From: Mariniblastus fucicola
GTDB lineage: Bacteria; Planctomycetota; Planctomycetia; Pirellulales; Pirellulaceae
Direction: 5' to 3'
Length of the DNA stretch: 64,000 nucleotides
Assembly: GCF_008087665.1 (NCBI RefSeq)
Contig: NZ_CP042912.1
Coordinates: 2,418,001-2,482,000, forward strand
This document shows, one piece after another, positions 7,315-16,142 of the stretch. Position 1 is the first letter of the stretch. Every line of letters starts with the position of its first letter. Below the pieces are notes generated by a model. The model saw only the letters and a program-made list of their open reading frames with translations, did no database searches and was not told the DNA's origin. A program made the translations under genes and the position numbers.

Positions 7315-8268
7315 ATGAGTACAGCCATTGAAGCTGAAACCGCACAAGAATCGACCACCGAAACTTCGGCAGTCAATCGTGTGCGAGACAACTTTCTTGC
7401 GTGCAGAGTCAAATTCAAATGGTTCGGCACTAGCAAATCGCTTACCTCAGATCAGAAGTCACGTGCTGCAGAATCGTTCGGCGCCGAAGGGGCAGCGATT
7501 AGCGCTGCCAAACGACTGATTGATACGAAGCACGAAAGCTACCGGGCGCTGACCTCGATCAAAAGTCAAATCAATCGCTACTGGCGAGACTCAAGCCTAC
7601 CTTACCCGGAGAGCGGGATTAGGCTGATTCGGAACGAGGCCGTCGATGATTTCAATTCGTCGCTGCTTGGGTTCAAAGGTCAGCTCGAAGCTGCCGTAGT
7701 CGAACTCGACAACCACTTCTGGGACTTGAAAGAGGCGGCCAGAATTCATCTTGGATCACTCTTTGATCAGGACGACTATCCTTCGACCCTTTCAAATGAG
7801 TTCGATGTCTCTTGGGACTTCCCTTCTGTGGATGCGCCAGACTACCTGAGGCGACTCAGCCCATCCATTTACCAGCGAGAATGCGATCGGGTACGGTCGC
7901 AGTTCTCCAACGCGGTTGAATTGGCTGAGCAAATGTTCCAGGAGCAGCTCGCTGAACTGGTTGAGCATCTGGTCGAACGGCTTTCGTCTGACGAAAGCGG
8001 AAAGCAAAAGACGTTTCGCGATTCGACGATCACGAACCTTGTTGACTTCTTTGCGAGGTTTCGTGAGTTGAACATTGGCAACAGCGAGGAGCTTGACCAA
8101 TTGGTCGAACAAGCTCAGTCGGTTGTCCGTGGCGTCCAGCCACAAAGCCTCCGAGACAACGATGCTCTTCGGCAACGAATCGCCAGTCAGATGTCAGCTG
8201 TCCAGGCAAGTCTTGACGGCATGATGATTGATCGTCCACGCCGTAACATTCTTCGGAAAGCGAGGTGA
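7315..8268 (+). CDS. Conserved hypothetical protein of the recombinase element
   Basis: A 317-residue soluble, highly charged, helix-rich protein from ATG 7315 with AAGGAG at good spacing. It starts 'MSTAIEAETAQESTTETSAV', then 'RVKFKWFGTSKSLTSDQ', and ends in a basic 'RPRRNILRKAR'. The predicted coiled-coil helices at about 190-270 suggest oligomerisation. It may be related to DUF3150-type proteins found in phages and plasmids, but this is a weak impression. It overlaps the start of the next gene by four bases, so the two are probably co-translated. Confidence 0.7.
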   Translation: MSTAIEAETAQESTTETSAVNRVRDNFLACRVKFKWFGTSKSLTSDQKSRAAESFGAEGAAISAAKRLIDTKHESYRALTSIKSQINRYWRDSSLPYPESGIRLIRNEAVDDFNSSLLGFKGQLEAAVVELDNHFWDLKEAARIHLGSLFDQDDYPSTLSNEFDVSWDFPSVDAPDYLRRLSPSIYQRECDRVRSQFSNAVELAEQMFQEQLAELVEHLVERLSSDESGKQKTFRDSTITNLVDFFARFRELNIGNSEELDQLVEQAQSVVRGVQPQSLRDNDALRQRIASQMSAVQASLDGMMIDRPRRNILRKAR

Positions 8269-8513
8269 CCGTGCAGTTGATCATCGACAGTTCAGGAAAC
8301 GCTCGTTGTATCTACGACGAAACGATCCCGCTTCAACAACTTGGCCGAATCAAAATCCGGCGAGGTTCCCATGTCGAGCCTATTCCAGGCGGACGGTGGA
8401 TCGCAGATATGGAACCTGTTGATGGGCCAGTCCTTGGTCCGTTCAGCATGCGGTCTCAAGCCTTGGCGGCAGAACGTCGTTGGCTTGAGAAGCACTGGTT
8501 GCCTCAAGGCTAA
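8265..8513 (+). CDS. Conserved hypothetical protein (82 aa)
   Basis: An 82-residue protein starting at GTG 8265, overlapping the previous stop (GTGA). The pattern 'QLIIDSSGNARCIYDETIPL', then 'GSHVEPIPGGRWIADMEPV', then 'GPVLGPFSMRSQALAAERRW' looks like a small family recurring in planctomycete mobile clusters. It is probably a small beta-rich domain with a C-terminal helix. Function is unknown. A second small hairpin (GTTGCC TTTA GGCAAC, 8529-8544) and a strong terminator follow. Confidence 0.72.
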   Translation: MTVQLIIDSSGNARCIYDETIPLQQLGRIKIRRGSHVEPIPGGRWIADMEPVDGPVLGPFSMRSQALAAERRWLEKHWLPQG

Positions 8514-8566
8514 CCTCTTACCTACTCCGTTGCCTTTAGGCAACTTCAACCATTTCACAACCTACG

Positions 8567-8599
8567 CCCGAACGAGCACTCCGCTTGTTCGGGTTTTTT
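8567..8599 (+). terminator. Strong intrinsic terminator
   Basis: CCCGAACGAGC (8567-8577) pairs with GCTTGTTCGGG (8583-8593) with one wobble pair, followed by T6. The start codon of the next gene is only 15 bases beyond the T-run. Confidence 0.85.
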
Positions 8600-8613
8600 A
8601 ATGGAGTCACAGA

Positions 8614-8793
8614 ATGACACAACGCGAACTCGAACGAGAAGTCGCCAGCCAAACTGGCGAAACATTTCAAACCATCAGATCCTTGGGTTTCAGCGCTCTG
8701 CGGGAAACGATTCCAATCGAAGAGCGCCAAGAGCCACTCATGGTCGATTGGGATGAAGTTGACCGAAGAAGAAACACAAGAGGCATCTATTGA
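8614..8793 (+). CDS. Small conserved protein (59 aa)
   Basis: A 59-residue protein from ATG 8614 to TGA 8793, with GGAG at 8603-8606. It reads 'MTQRELEREVASQTGETFQT', then 'IRSLGFSALRE', and near the end 'PLMVDWDEVDRRR'. I recognise this as a small planctomycete family with an N-terminal helix-turn-helix-like start, possibly DNA-binding. It lies between two terminators in the cargo row. The function is not known. Confidence 0.72.
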   Translation: MTQRELEREVASQTGETFQTIRSLGFSALRETIPIEERQEPLMVDWDEVDRRRNTRGIY

Positions 8794-9032
8794 ATGCACG
8801 TCAAAAACTTAACGAACATGCAATCTGGACCGCAATCGGCGCAGCCACTTTGATCGGTTGGCTGACATCATCATGGATCGTGTTCGTCTTGGTCAGCGGA
8901 GGATTAATCGCTTCCGCGATCGCCAAATCAGAAATTCGACTCGGCCAAAACAAAGAGGTCGACGTCGAAGGAAGTGATTCACTTCCGCACCAACAATTGT
9001 TGGTGCTTTTTTTAGCTATTGGAGATTTTTGA
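8790..9032 (+). CDS. Possible small membrane protein reading through a terminator
   Basis: Up to 80 residues from TTG 8790, overlapping the previous stop (TTGA). It has one or two membrane helices ('HAIWTAIGAATLIGWLTSSW' and 'IVFVLVSGGLIASAIA') followed by a short hydrophilic part. The frame then runs through a perfect terminator palindrome, so the last residues ('QQLLVLFLAIGDF') are encoded by the hairpin and T-run. That is unusual and lowers confidence. A shorter product or a frameshift upstream of the hairpin is possible. Confidence 0.42.
   Translation: MNARQKLNEHAIWTAIGAATLIGWLTSSWIVFVLVSGGLIASAIAKSEIRLGQNKEVDVEGSDSLPHQQLLVLFLAIGDF
8987..9013 (+). terminator. Perfect palindromic terminator closing the cargo row
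   Basis: GCACCAACAA followed directly by TTGTTGGTGC forms a perfect 20-base palindrome with T7 behind it. It separates the plus-strand cargo genes from the minus-strand STAND gene, which ends at 9058. Confidence 0.85.
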
Positions 9033-9057
9033 GCTCTGGTCAATGCCCAAACCTGGC

Positions 9058-12000
9058 TCAAGTCGGGAATTCAAAACTTGGTAAGTTCAGCGAATCAGCA
9101 ATCCACATGTAGCGAGCTTGACCCAATAGTTCAAATCCGGTTTTCATCCGGTCGCGCCACTCTGCAATTTCGTCAATTGTCAATCGGGCTTCTTCACTAA
9201 ACCCTTCCTTTGGATAGAGCGAATCCTGCATGTCGACGATCAGTTGCATGCAATTGAATATGTCGGAGCGTTGGCTGACAACATCCTCGTCTATCTCAGG
9301 AAAATGCTGAAACACTTCCGCAGCCGAGTCAAAGGTTGCCTGAAGCAGTGGATTTGTTCGACCTTGCTCTTTCTCCAAATACTTCTTGAAAATTTCCTCG
9401 CCCAAATCGTCAAGCTCGACGTTGCATCGTTGAAAATCTGCCATGTGATCGACGTGGAAGAACAAAGCCTGATACGCAACGGTAAAGTTGTCGAATACAT
9501 CCCATATTGGATGACGGGCCCAGCATTTCAGTTCAAGTCGATTCAAAGATTCCTGTGGTATTGACATTGGGCCGAGACGACATTCGTTGGCTTCAAGTTC
9601 TTCGTCTAATCCGCAAACAACGCCATTCATGTGAGGCAGGGCTTGACCTTCAAGACTCTTTCCAAGCACCAACGGGACAAGCACTATCCGTTTCCAGTTA
9701 AGTTCGATCGTTTTCGCTCTTACAATCTTGTCTCGGTCGGGCTTAAAGGCTTCGAGCAGGCACGACCACATTTTCTCAATCGCGATGAGCGACGAAATCG
9801 GATGATCAACATTGAACGATATCCAAAGTGCTGAATTATCCTCCCAACGGACTCGTTCGGAAATTACTTTAGCATAGATGCCGTGTTTCGTGAGTTGCTT
9901 CAGAGAATCGGCAACTCTGTTTCTTGTTTTTCGCAAACAATCTCGAAGCACTGGAGTTCTTGACCGAGATGATCTTTTATTCTTCTTTCTAGAGCTGCCG
10001 GTTGCTGGTTTCTCAGCGACTTCTTCGGGAAATGTAAAATGCGACCACGATCGCAGCGTTTTTTCAATCTCCGCAGTCTCCTGAATTCTGAATGAATCAT
10101 TGTATGGAAACACCGTTCCAGAATCGGCCAGCAACCTCTCTTCCAAATGTACCTTTTGCAGCTCAATACATGAGTCAAATCCATGAATTACCGAAAAGCG
10201 AACCGTTTCATCACTGATCTTTAACTCTTTTGCTTTTGCAACGATGGCTTGGCGCTTCGCATTGTCTCGAGCATTTCGGTAATGGTGCAAATATGCGAGA
10301 GACTTTTCCGCCTTGTCCATGAACGCACTAACGTCACTTGTAAACTCGTTTATCGCCTTGTTGAAATTATCCAAAATCGAAATCGCTGTCGTTTTGTTTC
10401 GATTTCGTGGCTCTTCTCTCCGTGACTCTGATTCGAACCCCCACGGATCGACTGCGGTTTGTGGCAAAAACAAACTTCCTGTCAATTCCAAACTCGTTTC
10501 CCGCCACGTTTCTGAATCCTCTAGCCCAATCTTACCTGTTCGCTGAGTGGTGCGAATCGCTTTACGAAGTTCAACCATTGATCTAATGACGAGTGATCGC
10601 ATCCGATGGATCTTTGAAAAATACTCACTCCATGAATTTGGCCGGAACTGGCGAACAACGACACCGCGGCTCAATGCATTGAATGAAGGAAGCCATGGCA
10701 TAACTATGTTCTCGATCGGCATTCGCTTGTGCGAGTCGTCACCGAGAGTATCGAAAACGAAAGCCATACGATGCCCATATCCACTCGCACCGTAAGATTG
10801 GTATCCGGATAAACAAAATGATGCCGCATCGACTCGTTGAACCGCCATATCGTTGATGTTTGCTTCTTCAGATCCGATGCTGAGATTGCTTGCTTCGCGT
10901 TCGATGTCAATGATGAAGTGACTGGTCAGACAATCGTCTGCCTTTTCGTGTTCCAAAGCGAATACACCAGCGGCCTGACGAAATCTTGCTTCAACGTTTT
11001 GCCGATTCTTTTCTAGCCATGCTTGATAAACTTCGGAATTATACTTTTGTGCGCCGCAGGCAAGCCTTGAAAACAATTGGATTGGTAAATCCTCGCAGCT
11101 ATTCGAAAGAAAATCCTTCGACTTCACCCAAGCCGCGCGAACACTGCCTTGAAGACCCAAATGGCCAAGCCAGTACAGCACTTCAGAAGCTGCCACAAAG
11201 TCCGATTCACTTGTAGGTTCTGGTAACTCAATGTCAACTCGTCTTAGCCATTTCGACCAGTGTTCGAAAACATCGTTCTTGTCGGATTGCTGGCTTTGCA
11301 GCGTGGGTATTGAGTCTGCCGCAAATTCATGTTCTTTGGATAGGTTCTTGAGGCTTTCAACAATTTGGAAACCTCCCTTCCCTTTGATCTGGGCCAAGTC
11401 CCAATCCAGCATGAACCACCAAGCGCTTCCAAATGCTTTTCTCACATTGGAAATAAGTTCTTCGTTGGCTTCCGCGTATTCGCGAAGGCCAAGCCAATGC
11501 AATGCCGTCATTACTGACTTGATACCGAGCCAGGAATTCAAGTTGATTTGACTTAGCTGTTGAAGGATTTCGACAGGTTGCTCATCGCGTCGGCTGAACG
11601 CACTCAAGAGAAAGTGTTCAAGGTCTTCCTCGTTGAGTAGGGTTATGACGTCTGCTTCCAGTTGGTGGCGTGGCGAAAAGGCCTCATCCGTCAGCTCATC
11701 AGCAATTATCTCACTTCGAATTGCATGAAAGCCCTCGACCCATTTCCCATCATTGGTTGTCCGCAATAAATACTCGTTATTAAACCGCTCCAGAGCTCTT
11801 GAAAGGTCGGGAATTTGTAGTGATTCGTCGACTCTTGAAACATCCAGCCGTGCTTCGAACGCGGTGGCGACTGACACAAGTCTCAAGAGTTGCAGTTCGT
11901 CGCCGCTCAAGTTGCCAGAGTTTGCCTGATCTCGAATAGTTGCAATTTGAGATTTGATTTTTTGGGCAAGGTCTTCTGCTTGAGTTACAAGGTAAGCAAA

Positions 12001-13281
12001 TTCAAAAAGCGTTTTTCGTTCTCCTAGTTTCGCCCATGCTTCGTCGAAGTTCAGAAAATTGGTTTGGTTTCCTGTCCTTAGCGTTTCGTATATCGAAGAC
12101 GCCACGCCCCGATCAAAGGGCAGCGAGACGTCAGAAAAACGAAAGTCATCTGAGGTGACTTGCGCACGAAACCAGTCTTCTTCTCGAATCGTAATCAGAA
12201 CGCGAATTCCCGGCTCGCTGGCAAGTTCACGGACTGTTTCAACCCAGAATTGATCTCCGGGACGAACATCGACGTAAACGACGGTTGGTATTTCCAAAGC
12301 TTTTGTGTGACCGGAAATCGCGGTCGCCAATCTGCGCGCGTGTTGAAGGTCAGATGCGCGAAGAACTTCAAATCTAAAGTCGTTCGGTACATTGTCTATC
12401 AAGTAGCGATAGGCCAAAGTGGTCTTGCCTTGACCAGATGCGGCTCGAACGACAACAACATTGTTTTTTGAAAACGCTTGATGAACTTCATTTAACAGGT
12501 GTTCTCGGGGAACATCCAACTCAGCGTGGATGTGTTCAACTCGAACTCGACCACCTTGGAAATAGTCGCTCTTGAGTTTTTCGATGTCGGCCTTTGATGA
12601 AGGCAATTGAATGGGCTTGATTGAGATGTTCCATTCATGCTCAAACGCCGCCCGCTCAGAAAGAAACCTTCCGATTTGACTCAGTTTTCCTACGCTAATT
12701 GCTCGGGTGATTCTGCGTTGCCGCTCAGCCGCATTGACAATCCACCACATCAAATTCTCAAACGCACTTTTCGCATCACCAGCGGTGACGGTATCTCGAA
12801 GTTTCTCGAGGATCGCGCTGGTCAAGGCTTGTTCATCTACACGCTCAAGTTCGATATGTTTGAAAACTCGTTTCGCTTCTGAATCGGACAGGCCTTTGAC
12901 TCGACCAATTTTTCCGTTGCTCTCGGTGATCGTTCGGTCTTTTTTGAGTGTTTCGATCGAGCGACAGGGTGTTTTCTGTTCATTGTCCATTGCGGCCGCA
13001 AGTTCCGGCCCAACTTCACCAAACGACACCAGTTTTACAGATACACTTGATCCTTCTTCGCAATCTGCCAGCACTCGCTTGAAGAAGGTTGGCTTGACAT
13101 TTGAAACCGTCAAGTTGGACGAATAGTCCTTTACCTGAATCACTTCTAGCAACTGGCCGTTTTGATCATAAATAGCTAGATCTTCTTTTCCCTCAGGTTG
13201 GAATATCGTTCCGCCGGGAAGCGCGTCATCGAGCAGTCGAAACAAGCAATACAACGCTTGCCGCCTGTATCCACGATATGT
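9058..13281 (-). CDS. Nuclease-STAND NTPase (Avs-like), 5' end lost to an IS
   Basis: About 1,400 residues remain of a large defence-type protein. The N-terminus preserves 'YRGYRRQALYCLFRLLDD', then 'PEGKEDLAIYD' and 'VIQVKD', the E-D...QxK pattern of DUF4297/Cap4-type nucleases. A NTPase module follows, with Walker A 'AASGQGKTTLAYR' at about residue 270 and 'RVLITIREEDWF'. Some 900 helical residues after it probably form the sensor. This order resembles antiviral STAND (Avs) proteins, which cut DNA after sensing phage proteins. The frame continues without a start into an IS at 13282, so the native start is missing; TTG 13254 is the first remaining start codon. Probably inactive or misregulated. 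Confidence 0.8.
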   Translation of the reverse strand, partial: TYRGYRRQALYCLFRLLDDALPGGTIFQPEGKEDLAIYDQNGQLLEVIQVKDYSSNLTVSNVKPTFFKRVLADCEEGSSVSVKLVSFGEVGPELAAAMDNEQKTPCRSIETLKKDRTITESNGKIGRVKGLSDSEAKRVFKHIELERVDEQALTSAILEKLRDTVTAGDAKSAFENLMWWIVNAAERQRRITRAISVGKLSQIGRFLSERAAFEHEWNISIKPIQLPSSKADIEKLKSDYFQGGRVRVEHIHAELDVPREHLLNEVHQAFSKNNVVVVRAASGQGKTTLAYRYLIDNVPNDFRFEVLRASDLQHARRLATAISGHTKALEIPTVVYVDVRPGDQFWVETVRELASEPGIRVLITIREEDWFRAQVTSDDFRFSDVSLPFDRGVASSIYETLRTGNQTNFLNFDEAWAKLGERKTLFEFAYLVTQAEDLAQKIKSQIATIRDQANSGNLSGDELQLLRLVSVATAFEARLDVSRVDESLQIPDLSRALERFNNEYLLRTTNDGKWVEGFHAIRSEIIADELTDEAFSPRHQLEADVITLLNEEDLEHFLLSAFSRRDEQPVEILQQLSQINLNSWLGIKSVMTALHWLGLREYAEANEELISNVRKAFGSAWWFMLDWDLAQIKGKGGFQIVESLKNLSKEHEFAADSIPTLQSQQSDKNDVFEHWSKWLRRVDIELPEPTSESDFVAASEVLYWLGHLGLQGSVRAAWVKSKDFLSNSCEDLPIQLFSRLACGAQKYNSEVYQAWLEKNRQNVEARFRQAAGVFALEHEKADDCLTSHFIIDIEREASNLSIGSEEANINDMAVQRVDAASFCLSGYQSYGASGYGHRMAFVFDTLGDDSHKRMPIENIVMPWLPSFNALSRGVVVRQFRPNSWSEYFSKIHRMRSLVIRSMVELRKAIRTTQRTGKIGLEDSETWRETSLELTGSLFLPQTAVDPWGFESESRREEPRNRNKTTAISILDNFNKAINEFTSDVSAFMDKAEKSLAYLHHYRNARDNAKRQAIVAKAKELKISDETVRFSVIHGFDSCIELQKVHLEERLLADSGTVFPYNDSFRIQETAEIEKTLRSWSHFTFPEEVAEKPATGSSRKKNKRSSRSRTPVLRDCLRKTRNRVADSLKQLTKHGIYAKVISERVRWEDNSALWISFNVDHPISSLIAIEKMWSCLLEAFKPDRDKIVRAKTIELNWKRIVLVPLVLGKSLEGQALPHMNGVVCGLDEELEANECRLGPMSIPQESLNRLELKCWARHPIWDVFDNFTVAYQALFFHVDHMADFQRCNVELDDLGEEIFKKYLEKEQGRTNPLLQATFDSAAEVFQHFPEIDEDVVSQRSDIFNCMQLIVDMQDSLYPKEGFSEEARLTIDEIAEWRDRMKTGFELLGQARYMWIADSLNLPSFEFPT

Positions 13282-13692
13282 TGCGATAGCCCAAGACTGG
13301 TGGACTCCGGTTTCGTGTTAAGCAGCTAAAGCTGCACGGTAGTTTCTTTCGAATTCGTCGGGCGTCTGGTACCCTAGAGTTTGATGAATTCTCTTCGAGT
13401 TGTAAAACGTCTCGATGTATTTGAAGACGCTCATGCGAGCCTCCTCAAGGTTTTCGTAGCGACGATGCTTCGTCCATTCATGCTTCAGCGACCAGAAGAA
13501 CCGCTCCATGACGGCGTTGTCATAACAGCATCCTGTTCGGCTCATTGAGCACTGAATGTTTAGCGTTCGAAGAATTCCCTGAAAGGCGTCGCTGGTGTAC
13601 TGACAGCCTCGATCGCTGTGATGAAGCAGCACACCGGGCTCCGGCCGTCTTGATTCAATTGCTTTCCTCAAGGCTTCAGTCACGATCGGCGT
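13282..13692 (-). mobile_element. IS3-family remnant (type A, right end)
   Basis: The outer end reads TGCGATAGCCCAAGACTGG inward, the same terminal sequence as the intact left end of another copy at 63591. Only the 3' part of orfB remains. The rest is cut off by the IS that starts at 13693. It broke the STAND gene after its codons for 'TYRGYRRQ'. Confidence 0.85.
13318..13692 (-). pseudogene. IS3 transposase orfB fragment (type A)
   Basis: The C-terminal 124 residues of an IS3-family DDE transposase: 'TPIVTEALRKAI', then 'LLHHSDRGCQYTS' with the second catalytic Asp, and 'CCYDNAVMERFFWSLKHE' with the catalytic Glu. The frame is open up to the junction with the next IS, so the N-terminal part, including the first Asp, is gone. 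The matching intact copy begins at 63591. Confidence 0.85.
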
Positions 13693-13768
13693 TGACCTCC
13701 TCCCCTAAACTTGATCCATGCTGAGTGCGAGAATTCATTCTGGGCTTTGCCCAGAAAGGAATTTTTGG

Positions 13769-14047
13769 ATGTCACGAAAACGTCACAGCACCGATCAGAT
13801 TATTTCGAAGCTTCGTCGTGCCGATGTGGAGCTTGGTAAAGGGAAGAAGGTACCCGAAGTCTGCAAGCTTTTGGATATCACGGAGCAAACTTACTATCGG
13901 TGGCGTCAGAAGTATGGCGGGATGCAGCCTGACATGGTGAAGGAACTCAGAACGTTGCAGAAAGAGAATGCTCGTTTGAAGAAGATGGTTGCGGAGCAGG
14001 CATTGGATATGGAGATACTGAAGGAAGCGTCGAAGGGAAACTGGTAA
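13769..14047 (+). CDS. IS3-family transposase OrfA (type B)
   Basis: A 92-residue OrfA from ATG 13769: 'MSRKRHSTDQIISKLRRADV', a helix-turn-helix ('ITEQTYYRWRQKYGGM') and a leucine-zipper helix ending 'LDMEILKEAS'. It binds the IS ends and, with OrfB, forms the transposase. OrfB lies in the -1 frame just downstream, as usual for IS3 elements, where a programmed frameshift yields OrfAB. A longer frame from 13718 has no ribosome-binding site and overlaps the terminal repeat. Confidence 0.88.
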   Translation: MSRKRHSTDQIISKLRRADVELGKGKKVPEVCKLLDITEQTYYRWRQKYGGMQPDMVKELRTLQKENARLKKMVAEQALDMEILKEASKGNW

Positions 14048-14067
14048 GCCCTGAACGTCGGCGTCGT

Positions 14068-14934
14068 GTGGTCACGGAAGTCCGCCGTCGATTGGGGCCA
14101 GATCGCGTATCAGAACGTCGAGCTTGTCGTGTTCTTGGTCAATCTCGTAGCACTCACCGCTATCAACCGCGTTGTCGTGACGATGAAGCGGCCTTGCTCC
14201 AGGAAATGCGAGCGTTGGCGTTGCGGCGTCCTCGTTATGGCGCGGCCCGTATTCACCGGTTGCTACTTGAACGTCACTGGCGAGTGAATCACAAACGCGT
14301 GCATCGCCTTTGGAAGCGAGAGAACATGCAAGTCCCTCAAAAACAGCATCGAAAACGTCGTTTTCCCGGCGGTAGTGAAAACAGCTGTTACCGTCATCGA
14401 GCTCAACACAAAGATCATGTCTGGTCCTACGACTTCGTCACCGACCGCACCGAAGATGGCCGTCAACTTCGAATGCTGGTGGTGATCGATGAGTACACTC
14501 GTGAGTGTCTTGCGATCGAAGTTGCTCGTTCGTTCACGGCTCAAAACGTCGTTGGCGTTTTGCAATATCTGTTTGCCATTCGAGGCACCCCACAACACAT
14601 TCGCAGCGACAACGGCCCCGAGTTCGTTGCGAGAACGGTTTGTCGCTGGCTCAACCAAGCGGAAGTCAAAACGCTGTTCATTGCCAAAGGGAGTCCTTGG
14701 GAGAACGGTTACGTGGAGTCGTTCAACGGCAAGCTGCGCGACGAGCTATTGAATCGAGAAATCTTCCTGAGCCTGTCAGAAGCTCGCTGGGTGATCGATC
14801 GCTGGCGACTGGACTACAACCATCATCGCCCCCACAGCTCATTGAACTATCAAACCCCTGCTGCTTACGCGGCCGGCAGTGTTCTTCCGGCTTCGGCTGC
14901 GCCTCAGCCTCCAGAACACTGCCGTTTTTACTAA
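14068..14934 (+). CDS. IS3-family transposase OrfB (type B), DDE integrase
   Basis: A 288-residue transposase with an HTH_21 part ('RYGAARIHRLLLERHWRVNH') and an intact rve core: first Asp in 'HVWSYDFVTD', second in 'IRSDNGPEF', Glu in 'NGYVESFNGKLRDELL'. The frame is open upstream of GTG 14068 to the end of orfA, consistent with translation by -1 frameshifting. The last 20 codons lie inside a long hairpin that ends in a T-run and probably terminates transcription. Confidence 0.88.
   Translation: MVTEVRRRLGPDRVSERRACRVLGQSRSTHRYQPRCRDDEAALLQEMRALALRRPRYGAARIHRLLLERHWRVNHKRVHRLWKRENMQVPQKQHRKRRFPGGSENSCYRHRAQHKDHVWSYDFVTDRTEDGRQLRMLVVIDEYTRECLAIEVARSFTAQNVVGVLQYLFAIRGTPQHIRSDNGPEFVARTVCRWLNQAEVKTLFIAKGSPWENGYVESFNGKLRDELLNREIFLSLSEARWVIDRWRLDYNHHRPHSSLNYQTPAAYAAGSVLPASAAPQPPEHCRFY
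14874..14929 (+). repeat. Palindromic terminator-like repeat (copy 1)
   Basis: An 11-bp perfect stem (CGGCAGTGTTC at 14874-14884, GAACACTGCCG at 14914-14924) encloses CTTCGGCTGCGCCTCAG and is followed by a short T-run. Almost the same structure occurs at 16520-16566 at the end of a different IS. Confidence 0.75.
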
Positions 14935-14972
14935 CCCCATTCTCTCACTCGGCCTGGTACTAAACCCGGGGG

Positions 14973-16142
14973 GTGGTCACGTTCGCAATTTTGGCAATTG
15001 GCCAAAGCGGAAGAGCAGACCTTTTGCCATTGGTTCAGTCAAAACTGACCGAAAGCGAATTGGATAGCGATATGGCGTTGTGTTCTCTTTTGGCATTGGA
15101 TGATCTAGCCACCGAATGCCAACCGTTTTTTGAACGACTTACTGAACAATACCGTACTGGCAACCATAAGTATCCGGTACTCAAAGTCATGGATGGCTGT
15201 AGCGACGCCACACCAGAACATTACGTCCAGCTTCTACCTGATGAATCATTCGACAGGCTCGACCTCGACGTCCTTCGCTATGTCGGCAGTCAAGTCGAGA
15301 CGAAGGAATCCGTTCGTGAGCTAGTTCGCAAGCACATCTTCTTCACTGATAGTTTTGGTACTTTCGCATCGGGTTATGTCGATGAAATGATCGACCCAAG
15401 CGTCAAGGATGAATTGAATTTGTTGTGGGAGCATTCCGCAGCTCCAACCGGCAGCTTTTTCAACGGCGACAAAGCAACCGCGATCGAAAAGCTGGCAGCC
15501 GCAGATCACTCAAGCGCGTATGAGATTGCCCTGAGGACGCTCCGACATGATTCTCAGCTTGGTGAAAAAATGCCCGCAGTTTTGTTGAAGATAAACGCGA
15601 CCAAAGCAACCGTCGATCTTTGCGGGTACTTGTCGGAAACGAGCAACAAAAAGATTCTGCGCGCAATCGGAATTGCCTTCAGGCGACACGGCGATGATCG
15701 AATTGTCCACAAATCTATCGCAGAGATTCTGCCTGACGCAAGCTGGAAATTGCGTCGTGCAGTTGCATTTGTGTCGGGATACCTCTCGCAATCAGCAACG
15801 AAAGATTGGCTTGAACAGCTGGCTTTCGGAGATCGAACGCTTTCGGTTACACAAGTCGCCCAGTGCTCAATACGAAAACATCAAAAAGAAGTCGCCGCTA
15901 GCAAAATCGCCGATTCAGTTAGTGCATCTGCCTCGCATGAAGCTTGGGCAGCGATCGAGTCTATTGTTCATCTGGTTGACCCTTCGATCCTTGCAATGAA
16001 GGCTGACCCAATTGGTTTTCATGCAATTTTCGAAGAATTACCCTGGTGCTTTACAAAGTTTGCGAACAAACAGTGTGAAGACCGAGCGAAGAAAATCGCG
16101 AGCGCTCTAGACTCCATAACCAACCGTTGGGACGATGGCTAG
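14973..16142 (+). CDS. HEAT-like repeat protein, 5' end lost to an IS
   Basis: About 387 residues remain of a helical-repeat protein. The first residues after the IS, 'FAILAIGQSGRADLLPLVQS', look like a HEAT-type repeat, and helix pairs continue ('KIADSVSASASHEAWAAIES'). GTG 14973 lies inside the IS end, so the present start is artificial. The native frame begins at the junction near 14983. It diverges from the STAND gene on the other side of the IS cluster, so the two probably shared a promoter region and may have formed one defence locus. No enzyme motif is seen. Confidence 0.65.
   Translation: MVTFAILAIGQSGRADLLPLVQSKLTESELDSDMALCSLLALDDLATECQPFFERLTEQYRTGNHKYPVLKVMDGCSDATPEHYVQLLPDESFDRLDLDVLRYVGSQVETKESVRELVRKHIFFTDSFGTFASGYVDEMIDPSVKDELNLLWEHSAAPTGSFFNGDKATAIEKLAAADHSSAYEIALRTLRHDSQLGEKMPAVLLKINATKATVDLCGYLSETSNKKILRAIGIAFRRHGDDRIVHKSIAEILPDASWKLRRAVAFVSGYLSQSATKDWLEQLAFGDRTLSVTQVAQCSIRKHQKEVAASKIADSVSASASHEAWAAIESIVHLVDPSILAMKADPIGFHAIFEELPWCFTKFANKQCEDRAKKIASALDSITNRWDDG

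Larger units (their letters stand above)
13693..14979 (+). mobile_element. IS3-family element (type B), apparently complete
   Basis: A 1,287-bp element. The imperfect terminal inverted repeats start TGACCTCCTCCCC on the left and TGACCACCCCCCG on the right (read inward) and stay similar for about 35 bases. CGT flanks both ends (13690-13692 and 14980-14982), which would fit a 3-bp target duplication. However, the left flank is IS type A and the right flank is a HEAT-like gene, so the match may be chance or a relic of a rearrangement. It contains orfA and orfB. Confidence 0.85.

Noticed and set aside
13690-14982. CGT on both sides of IS type B as a target-site duplication
   Set aside because: The left flank is IS type A and the right flank is an unrelated gene, so a simple insertion cannot have produced both flanks. 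A 3-bp match occurs by chance once in 64.
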